From: a virus
IMG/VR virus record: IMGVR_UViG_3300025671_000538
Span: 1-23,526 of that record
DNA: 23,526 nt
Direction: 5' to 3' (one strand)
The position numbers and the translations under genes were made by a program. The notes below the pieces were generated by a model. The model ran no database searches and was not told the origin of the DNA. It was given only the letters and a program-made list of their open reading frames with translations. This document shows, piece by piece, positions 13,199 through 20,071 of this stretch; position 1 is the first letter of the stretch; the number at the start of each line of letters is the position of its first letter.

Positions 13199-16100
13199 AT
13201 GGTATTAAGTGTTCAAACAAAAACATTTCAAAATCTTTATAGAGATGTTTCAGAAAATATGCCTTCCTTTAAAACAAGGAAAGATGTTAATGCCTTTATA
13301 TCTGAAAGGGGTGTTGACCCAGAAGAGTTTCTAACAACTGCTAAAGAATACGAACAAAGAGTAGCAGAAGGTGAAACAGAATTTAGGGCAGGTGCTTTTG
13401 ATATTGGCGAAGGGGACATTGGTTATGTGCCTGATGAAACAATTGAAGGTACATTAGGTTCAGCATATCGTACTACTGGTAGAGCAGTAGGTGAAGTTTA
13501 TCGTGGTGCTAAAGAATTAGGCAAGGCTATTCTTCCAGAAGATGTTACTAATTATATTTCTAATCTAGCAGACGAAGTACAACAAGAATTACCTAAGTCA
13601 GTTGTTGATGGTTTAGCAGAGTTTCTTGACCCGTATCACGGGGAAACAATGCAAGGAACTGCAGAAGATTTAATAGGAACTATTGGTGCTTATATAGTTC
13701 CAGGAACTTTAGCAATGAAAGCTGGTCGTGGTGTATTAGCTACGTCTAAAGCTTTATCTCCTGGTGTTCGCTCTCTTACACGTAAGGCTGCTGTTAATTT
13801 AGGTAGAGCATCTAAATCAAATGCTTTAAACAAAGCACTATTAACAGGCACAAGCTTGGCAGGTAAAGGTGCAGTATACACAGTAGGGGCTACTATTGTA
13901 GAAAGACCTGAAGACAATATTGTTAATGCCATTATTTCTTTTTCACCAGAATCAGAAGATATTCTTAGTGCTTATGCAGTAAATCCTGACGATACTTACT
14001 TAGAACAAAAAGTTCAACAGCTTATTAATAACGTATCTGGTGGCGTTGCTACTGGTGCTTTAGCTGGAGCGGTACTTAAACCTGCTGTAATTGGTGCGGC
14101 ATATGCTACTAAGTATGGAGCTAAAGGAGCAGGGTCTGTTCTTAAAGGTGTATCTTCTATTACTGGGAAGGCTGTTGCTCCTGTAGCAGATTTTCTTCCA
14201 GAAAGAATTAGAAACATTCCAGCATCTTTTAAATTTAACATGACTGCAGACCGTGGCACTGATGCAACTATGCGCGAGCTAAGACTTATTAGAGATAAAA
14301 AAGTTGAAGCTGATGTAATTAGACATGAGGGATTAGCTAAAAATCTTATTGCCACAATTAATAAAGAATACTCTAATCCTGTTGAAGCCAGAGAACTTGC
14401 TAACTCTGTACTGCTTGGCGAAACTCCTATAACTTCGTTAAAAGGAGAAACAGCTAATATAGTAAAAGAAATGATTAGCAATAGAAAGGCTATGCAAAAA
14501 TCAATTACTTCTGGTGCAGAAGGAGAAGCAAGAGTAGCTGGAAAATTAGCAGACACAATCACAGAAAGCGGTGATGTATATTTAACACGTTCTTATAAAA
14601 CATATAACAGTCCTTTGTATAGAGCAAAAAGAAGAGCGCAGTTAAATAAATATATAAGAACTGGTAAAGATGAAGAAGGCACAATTACTGCTGCAATTGA
14701 TTCTCTACAAAAAACAATTAAAAATGCTGATGGTACATCTATTTCTAAAGATGAAGCCGTTGGTATAATTGATGACTTGTTTAATAAGACAAGTGAAGCT
14801 AAAGGATTTTTAAAAAATAAAGTAGACCCTCTTGATGGTTTGATTGTACAGTCTAATAAAATTAATGCTACGAAAGTAGGTAAAGAACGTAATCTAAAAC
14901 AAGAGGCATTAAGAACTTTATTGGGTGAAGAAAAAGACCCAGTATATAATTATCTCACTACTATTAGTAAGCTATCTGAAATACAGGCAGAAAAAGAATT
15001 TATTCAAGGCGTTGCTGACCATGTAATGTCTATTGGTGGTAAGCGTCTTAAAGGCAGAGAAGCAGGCATGGTTGAACTTGGAGAGGCTGCAAGAGACAGA
15101 GCCAAGTTAATCTTTGGTAAAGATGTTGTAGGCTCTAAAGAGTTTGTAAACCCACTTGATAAAGTTTATTTTAGTCCTGAATATAAAAAGTTTTTAGAAC
15201 AAGGCTTTGAACAAATGGACCCATCAAAAATAGATGGATTCTTTAAAGCTTTTCTTATGGTTAAAGGCGCTACGCAATTAACAAAGACTATTCTTAGTGT
15301 GCCTACCCACTTTGTTAATATGATGGGTAACCAAATTCTTATGGCTGCTAATGGTATGTTTGTTCCAGGTGCTAATATGGCAGGCGCTATTAAAACATCT
15401 GCTGGTAGATTAACTGGTTTATCTAATAAAGAACTTTCTAAAAGATATGGAAGACTTGTAGAGCTTAATGTAGCAAATAGCGGTGTTGGTGTTAACGTAT
15501 TACGTAATCGTCTTAACTTAATTGCTAATAATACAGACGACTTTCTTAAAACTAAAGGGCGTTTCTTTAATCCAAAGTATTATATAAGAAAAGCAGCTGA
15601 TGTGTACCAAGCAGAGGACGACATATTTAAAATTGCTCACTTTGAAAATACTATTGATTATTTAAAGAAAACATCTAAGTATAAAAATAAAAATTTAAAA
15701 GACCCTAAAGTTATTGATGAGCTTGAAAGAGAAGCAGCACAAAGAACACAGGACTTAATGCCTAACTATGGTCTTGTACCTAATGCTATTAAAAGTTTGC
15801 GTGGTGCAGCAGTTGGTGACTTTATGTCTTTTCCTGCAGAGATGACTCGTATTACTAAAAACTTAGTTAAGTACACACTAGATGATATTACTAGCGGTGA
15901 CGATGAGTTATTTAAACAGGGCGCAAAACGCCTAGCTGGTTTAACTATAGCTGGTACTGCTCCTACTATATTTGAAAAATATTCAATGCACGTTAATGGT
16001 ATTACAGAAGAACAAAATGAAAGATTAAATACTATTGTTGAGCCTTGGAATTATAGAGGAGATAAAATTTATTTAAGTCCTATTGCTAAAGATGAACGTG

Positions 16101-17068
16101 GCAGTAAAGGTACTGATGTATTCTGGATGGGTAGGATTGACCCATTTAACTTTGTTCGTCAGGGCGCAAAGCTTGCTCACGGCATGGTACTTAGTAACGA
16201 TACAGATGAAACAAAAATTGATAAAGGCGCAATCAATATGCTTGAGCAAGTTGCTGCACCTTTTTTAGGACCATCTATGATTACTGATGCGTTGCTTGAT
16301 ACATACTCACAAATAAAAGGTGTGTCGTACCAACCGCAAGAACCAGAAATTACTGCACAGCTTATGCAATACTTAACACCATTGGCACAAGTACTTAAAC
16401 CAGGAACTATGGACTTTTTACAAAAGCGAGCGCAGTATGAAAAGTCAAAATCTATGAGAGGGGAATATGATTTACCTCCAATTAAAAATGGTATTGTGTC
16501 TTTTAGTGAGGGCGAGGTAGATAACTTAGCATTGGCTGGTCTTAAACGTCAAAGAATTGACATTCAAGGAAGTATTCCATATGTTCTTAGAGATTCAATG
16601 AATAAGATTAATAACTCTGGTAAACTATTTGACAGGGCTATTAAAGATTTTGCTGTTGGTAAGCCAGGACTTACTGAAACTGGTCAGATATTATATGGTG
16701 ACGGTGTTAAATCAAGAGAACAATATTATTTAGATGACATTAGACCACGTTATATTGATTCTCAAAAGTCAAGAATAGAAGGCTTCCAAGAGCTTCGCTC
16801 TATTCTTGATGATTATAGAGTATTACTTGGTGATGACTATAGAAGAGAATTTTATAATGGACTATCACGTTACGGAAAATCTATGCCATCTAAGCAAGAC
16901 TCTCAAATTATCGAATCAGCTTTTAGGAATATATATGTTCCATACAATATGGATTTAAATGCAATAGAACGACTAGAGTACTTACCACCAATTGATTTTC
17001 AGGATATAAATAATATAAGAAATGCTTATTCAGGAACAAGGATAGATGACAATGATGACTTACGATAA
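13199..17068 (+). CDS. Very large internal virion (DNA-ejection) protein
   Basis: A 1289-residue protein, the largest in the window, starting after a 33-base gap with AAGG about 7 bases before the ATG. The N-terminal part is acidic and mixed. Residues of about 150-330 contain several hydrophobic glycine/alanine-rich helices (GTIGAYIVPGTLAMKAG, SGGVATGALAGAVLKPAVIGAA) that could insert in or cross a membrane. Further on are PTHFVNMMGNQILMAANGMF and AVGDFMSFPAEMTRITKNLV, sequences I associate with the large internal proteins of pelagiphage-like podoviruses that form the trans-envelope channel. No lysozyme or SLT-type motif could be seen. Its position between the other large virion gene and lysozyme fits this role. 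It overlaps the lysozyme gene by 17-23 bases. Confidence 0.65.
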   Translation: MVLSVQTKTFQNLYRDVSENMPSFKTRKDVNAFISERGVDPEEFLTTAKEYEQRVAEGETEFRAGAFDIGEGDIGYVPDETIEGTLGSAYRTTGRAVGEVYRGAKELGKAILPEDVTNYISNLADEVQQELPKSVVDGLAEFLDPYHGETMQGTAEDLIGTIGAYIVPGTLAMKAGRGVLATSKALSPGVRSLTRKAAVNLGRASKSNALNKALLTGTSLAGKGAVYTVGATIVERPEDNIVNAIISFSPESEDILSAYAVNPDDTYLEQKVQQLINNVSGGVATGALAGAVLKPAVIGAAYATKYGAKGAGSVLKGVSSITGKAVAPVADFLPERIRNIPASFKFNMTADRGTDATMRELRLIRDKKVEADVIRHEGLAKNLIATINKEYSNPVEARELANSVLLGETPITSLKGETANIVKEMISNRKAMQKSITSGAEGEARVAGKLADTITESGDVYLTRSYKTYNSPLYRAKRRAQLNKYIRTGKDEEGTITAAIDSLQKTIKNADGTSISKDEAVGIIDDLFNKTSEAKGFLKNKVDPLDGLIVQSNKINATKVGKERNLKQEALRTLLGEEKDPVYNYLTTISKLSEIQAEKEFIQGVADHVMSIGGKRLKGREAGMVELGEAARDRAKLIFGKDVVGSKEFVNPLDKVYFSPEYKKFLEQGFEQMDPSKIDGFFKAFLMVKGATQLTKTILSVPTHFVNMMGNQILMAANGMFVPGANMAGAIKTSAGRLTGLSNKELSKRYGRLVELNVANSGVGVNVLRNRLNLIANNTDDFLKTKGRFFNPKYYIRKAADVYQAEDDIFKIAHFENTIDYLKKTSKYKNKNLKDPKVIDELEREAAQRTQDLMPNYGLVPNAIKSLRGAAVGDFMSFPAEMTRITKNLVKYTLDDITSGDDELFKQGAKRLAGLTIAGTAPTIFEKYSMHVNGITEEQNERLNTIVEPWNYRGDKIYLSPIAKDERGSKGTDVFWMGRIDPFNFVRQGAKLAHGMVLSNDTDETKIDKGAINMLEQVAAPFLGPSMITDALLDTYSQIKGVSYQPQEPEITAQLMQYLTPLAQVLKPGTMDFLQKRAQYEKSKSMRGEYDLPPIKNGIVSFSEGEVDNLALAGLKRQRIDIQGSIPYVLRDSMNKINNSGKLFDRAIKDFAVGKPGLTETGQILYGDGVKSREQYYLDDIRPRYIDSQKSRIEGFQELRSILDDYRVLLGDDYRREFYNGLSRYGKSMPSKQDSQIIESAFRNIYVPYNMDLNAIERLEYLPPIDFQDINNIRNAYSGTRIDDNDDLR

Positions 17069-17486
17069 GGAAAAATTAGTTGACCAGCTTATTAGACATG
17101 AAGGAATGGAACTTAAAGTTTACAAGGATAGCCTTGGGATTGAAACGATTGGCATTGGGCGTAACCTCGTTGACCGTGGTGTTACCGAAGAAGAAGCACG
17201 TTACCTCTGCAATAATGACATTGCAATTGTTGAGTCTGAACTTGTTAGAAGTTTTCCTTTTGTTGTCGGGCTTGATGATTGCCGCCTTCGGGTACTTCTG
17301 GATATGGCTTTTAATATCGGCATACCTCGTCTTAGAGGCTTTGCAAAAATGTGGGCAGCTTTGGAAGAAGGAAACTACGAACAAGCAGCAATTGAAATGA
17401 TGGACAGCAAGTGGGCAACGCAGGTTAAAACCAGAGCATACACACTAGCAAGAATGATGGAAACAGGAGAAGATTATAATGGGTGA
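17052..17486 (+). CDS. Endolysin, T4-type lysozyme (GH24)
   Basis: The protein cleaves the glycan strand of peptidoglycan for release of progeny. The catalytic set is visible: E in RHEG, D in YKDS and T in IETIGIG, with spacings of 9 and 6 residues, the same as Glu11, Asp20 and Thr26 of T4 lysozyme. It continues with NLVDRGVTEEEARYL, the helix VLLDMAFNIGIPRLRGF and MMDSKWATQVKTRA, typical of the family. The product is 144 residues, close to the family's usual small size, and has no signal peptide, so release needs a holin. Three in-frame ATGs are possible (17046, 17052, 17055); AAGGA at 17038-17042 favours 17052 (9-base spacing) over 17046 (3 bases). The gene overlaps the end of the 1289-aa gene. 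Confidence 0.9.
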   Translation: MMTYDKEKLVDQLIRHEGMELKVYKDSLGIETIGIGRNLVDRGVTEEEARYLCNNDIAIVESELVRSFPFVVGLDDCRLRVLLDMAFNIGIPRLRGFAKMWAALEEGNYEQAAIEMMDSKWATQVKTRAYTLARMMETGEDYNG

Positions 17487-18213
17487 GTTTTCTAGTATTA
17501 CAAGGACGGGTAAGCACGAGCCGTTTAGCTTGCATGTAGCAAGAGGATATGTTCAAGGGCATGAAAATCTATTTAAGTATGGATTTAATGCTCTTGTAAC
17601 TTCTACCGAAGAAACAATCTGGGATGGTGGTGGTTTGTATTCTTATCCAACATCCGCTGCTCCTCTTGGTGTGGTAGGTACTTCGACTACGGACAACTCA
17701 CAAATTACTGTGATAGGTTTGGATGCAGACTACAACGAGGTATCAAACATTGTGACATTGAATGGTACAACAACAGTAACAACAAGCGCATCTTACATAC
17801 GTGCCTATCGTGCTTTTGTAAGTGATGATAACGAACCTGCTGGTAATGTAGCTATTCGTCACTCTGGTAACTTAGTAGCACAGATTAGTTCAGGGGAGAA
17901 CCAAACACTGATGGCTGTGTATACTGTACCTGCTGGATATACTTTGTTTCTAGCACGTGGTACAATTTCTACAGCTACAGAAGGCACTAACCAAATTGTT
18001 ACTGGACGTTTGAAGGTAAGAAACCCTGGTGGTGTAATGAGAACACAGGCTGTTGTTGTTTTAAATAACCAGTTTGTTGATTTTACATGGGAGACTCCCC
18101 TAGGTATTCCTGAAAAGAGTGATATTGAGGCTACTGCTGTTGTTAGTAAATCACAAGACAACGCTGTTGCCGCAACATTAGAAGGCTATTTAATTAAGAA
18201 TGTGAGTGCATAA
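17479..18213 (+). CDS. Beta-rich virion structural protein
   Basis: A 244-residue protein overlapping the lysozyme gene by 8 bases. It reads FSLHVARGYVQGHENLFKYGFN, then ETIWDGGGLYSYPTSAAPLGVV, then QITVIGLDADYNEVSNIVTLNGTTTV, then QTLMAVYTVPAGYTLFLARGTIS and a final NQFVDFTWETPLGIPEKSDI. I recall this set of motifs (HVARG-x-V-x-GH, GLDADYNE, VTLNG, YTVPAG) from structural proteins of many marine phages. It is probably a beta-sandwich protein on the head or tail surface. It has no enzymatic motif. It is coupled by TAATG to the holin gene. Confidence 0.7.
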   Translation: MGEFSSITRTGKHEPFSLHVARGYVQGHENLFKYGFNALVTSTEETIWDGGGLYSYPTSAAPLGVVGTSTTDNSQITVIGLDADYNEVSNIVTLNGTTTVTTSASYIRAYRAFVSDDNEPAGNVAIRHSGNLVAQISSGENQTLMAVYTVPAGYTLFLARGTISTATEGTNQIVTGRLKVRNPGGVMRTQAVVVLNNQFVDFTWETPLGIPEKSDIEATAVVSKSQDNAVAATLEGYLIKNVSA

Positions 18214-18578
18214 TGTTACAAGGATTAATTGGACCAATTGCTAGTATTGCTGGCACGTGGCTGGAAGGCAAGCAAAAGAAAGCTGAAGCTAAAGCCAAGC
18301 TAGAAGTAGCAAAGGTAGAAGCAACAGTAAAGAAAGTTGAGCAAGATGGTGATTGGGAAAGCCAAGCTATGTCTGCATCTGACAATAGCTGGAAAGACGA
18401 AGCATGGACGCTGTGCTTTATTGCCCTTATCCTAGCATCATTCATCCCACCGCTGCAGCCATACATGCAAGCAGGGTTTGACTTTCTACGTACTGCACCT
18501 GAATGGCTACAGTGGGGTATTCTAGCAAGTATAGCTGCAAGCTTTGGTATTAAATCAATCAGTCAGTTTAAGAAGTAA
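18213..18578 (+). CDS. Holin-type membrane protein (3-TM / GTA holin-like)
   Basis: A 121-residue protein. The N terminus (LQGLIGPIASIAGTWLEGKQ) has one amphipathic or hydrophobic segment, followed by a charged helix (KKAEAKAKLEVAKVEATVKKVEQ), then SASDNSWKDEAWTLCFIALILASFIPPLQPYM and WLQWGILASIAASFGIKSI. The block 'SWKDE - hydrophobic helix - PP - hydrophobic helix - SFGIKS' is the one I know from the 3-TM holin family first described in gene transfer agents. It would permeabilise the inner membrane so that the GH24 lysozyme one gene upstream can act. Its end overlaps the oppositely oriented gmd gene by 11 bases. Confidence 0.75.
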   Translation: MLQGLIGPIASIAGTWLEGKQKKAEAKAKLEVAKVEATVKKVEQDGDWESQAMSASDNSWKDEAWTLCFIALILASFIPPLQPYMQAGFDFLRTAPEWLQWGILASIAASFGIKSISQFKK

Positions 18579-19581
18579 GAGCAGCATCCATCATCTCTTC
18601 GATAAGAGATTGGAATGTGTATTGTGGTTGCCAGCCTAATACTTCTTTAGCTTTGCTTGGGTCACCAAGTAGTAAGTCTACTTCAGCAGGGCGGTAAAAC
18701 TCTGGGTTAATAGACACAACAGTATTACCATTCTCATCTATACCTTTTTCATCTACACCTTTGCCTTCCCAGTGGATACGTATGTCCACTTTGTTGAAGC
18801 ATATCTCTACCAATTCACGCACTGAATTTAATTCGCCAGTAGCTAACACATAGTCATCACCATGCGTGTGCTGTACCATACGATACATCCCGTCTACATA
18901 ATCCTTGGCGTGTCCCCAATCACGCTTTGCATCGAGGTTGCCAAGTTCTAATTGCTCCATAGTACCTCTGGCAATCTCGACTACCCCTTTAACAATCTTC
19001 TGGGTAACAAACTCTCTGCCTCTCCAAGGAGACTCGTGGTTAAAAAGAATACCATTAGAACCATGCAGTCCATAACTTTCCCGATAGTTCTTAACTGACC
19101 AGTATGCAAACTGTTTTGCTACACCATAAGGTGAACGAGGATAGAATGGCGTGTCTTCTGTCTGTGGTATTTCAACTACTTTACCATACAGTTCTGATGT
19201 TGATGCTTGGTAGAAACGAGTACGCTCCATTAGTCCTAGCACACGGATACACTCAAGCAGTCGCAGTGTGCCTAGTGCATCTACATCTGCTGTGTATTCT
19301 GGTACGTCAAAAGACACACGTACATGTGACTGTGCTGCTAGGTTGTACACCTCATTGAATAAATGTGTATCAAATAGTTTAATAAGACTGCCTGTGTCTG
19401 TCAGGTCGCCATAGTGTAGGTGGAATTTATTGTAGTCCTGTAGATGTTGTATACGTTTAATCTCATCTGATGATGTACGTCTGCGTAGGCCATGTACTTC
19501 ATAGCCTTTATCTAATAATAGTTCTGCTAGGTAACCACCATCTTGTCCTGTAATGCCTGTAATAAAAGCTGTCTTAGTCAT
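18568..19581 (-). CDS. gmd: GDP-mannose 4,6-dehydratase
   Basis: The enzyme converts GDP-D-mannose to GDP-4-keto-6-deoxy-D-mannose, precursor of GDP-fucose, GDP-rhamnose and GDP-perosamine. Visible are the NADP-binding G9-x-x-G12-x-x-G15 (GITGQDG), RRTSS after strand 2, the catalytic STSELYGKV (Thr128, Glu130), SPYGVAK (Tyr152, Lys156) and the ending FYRPAEVDLLLGDPSKAKEVLGW, all as in the Gmd family. It is 337 residues against about 373 in E. coli, being shorter in the variable region before FYRPAE and at the C terminus. The conserved 'NHESPRRG' is NHESPWRG here. The ATG at 19581 follows TTG and has GGAG 7 bases upstream. The gene shares 8 bases with terS and converges with the holin gene. 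No GDP-fucose synthase or other reductase is in the window. Confidence 0.9.
   Translation of the reverse strand: MTKTAFITGITGQDGGYLAELLLDKGYEVHGLRRRTSSDEIKRIQHLQDYNKFHLHYGDLTDTGSLIKLFDTHLFNEVYNLAAQSHVRVSFDVPEYTADVDALGTLRLLECIRVLGLMERTRFYQASTSELYGKVVEIPQTEDTPFYPRSPYGVAKQFAYWSVKNYRESYGLHGSNGILFNHESPWRGREFVTQKIVKGVVEIARGTMEQLELGNLDAKRDWGHAKDYVDGMYRMVQHTHGDDYVLATGELNSVRELVEICFNKVDIRIHWEGKGVDEKGIDENGNTVVSINPEFYRPAEVDLLLGDPSKAKEVLGWQPQYTFQSLIEEMMDAALTS
18593..18610. terminator. Short inverted repeat at the convergent gene junction
   Basis: ATCTCTT-CGAT-AAGAGAT is a perfect 7-bp stem with a 4-base loop, 14 bases after the last plus-strand stop and inside the 3' end of gmd on the opposite strand. 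There is no T-run after the stem on either side, so a classical intrinsic terminator is not shown. It could be a weak bidirectional signal or chance. Confidence 0.25.
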
Positions 19582-20071
19582 CAAGCTGCTCCAGTATTGC
19601 TCTGTCTTCTTCCATAACCTGTTCCACCACTTCTAGTTGTTCATCTTCCTCAACTATTTCTGGGAATGTTTCTAAAAATAATTCAAACATTTTCTCTTTA
19701 CCTATAATATACATAGCGTTTTTAACTCTGTCCTCTAATGCTTCCATATCAACAGGACCAGCGTCTTCTTGGTTGTTGCCACGAACACGAGACAGAAGTT
19801 CTAATGCCTTCAATGCAGTCTGTCCATGCCCATTAATCTTAGCATGTTCGTATTGCTTCTCTAATTCAGATATAACATCAACATCAGTAGTTACTTCATT
19901 GCTTAGTTCTTCAATACGTTCTTGTATCTCTGGACGTTTAAGAAGAACATAACCTTGGTTATAAGCTGAAGCTTCTGAATAACCAGCAGCTTGTGCCGAC
20001 TTAGTAGCATTCCTGCTTATAAAGTAATGCTGACAAAACTGCTCATGTTTATCTTTATCTAGTTTAGGCAT
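19574..20071 (-). CDS. terS: Terminase small subunit (HTH, Terminase_2-like)
   Basis: The protein recognises the packaging start on the phage DNA and hands it to the large terminase. It is 165 residues. The N-terminal helix-turn-helix block reads KHEQFCQHYFISRNATKSAQAAGYSEASAYNQGYVLLKRPEIQ; the elements 'QFC-x-x-Y', 'NAT-x-A-x-x-AGYS' and 'G-x-x-LLKRPEIQ' are the classic signature of this family. A helical middle (ELEKQYEHAKINGHGQTALKALELLSRVRGN) and a very acidic C terminus (about residues 140-165) follow, the latter perhaps contacting the large subunit. Unusually, it is placed between sugar-modification genes and on the strand opposite to the structural genes. Overlaps of 8 bases on both sides suggest a single transcript. 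The large terminase is not in the window. Confidence 0.8.
   Translation of the reverse strand: MPKLDKDKHEQFCQHYFISRNATKSAQAAGYSEASAYNQGYVLLKRPEIQERIEELSNEVTTDVDVISELEKQYEHAKINGHGQTALKALELLSRVRGNNQEDAGPVDMEALEDRVKNAMYIIGKEKMFELFLETFPEIVEEDEQLEVVEQVMEEDRAILEQLDD

Noticed and set aside
14014-14562. 182-residue open frame on the minus strand within the 1289-aa gene.
   Set aside because: Shadow of the plus-strand gene: no ribosome binding site, low-complexity Ser/Ala/Leu content and no recognisable motif.
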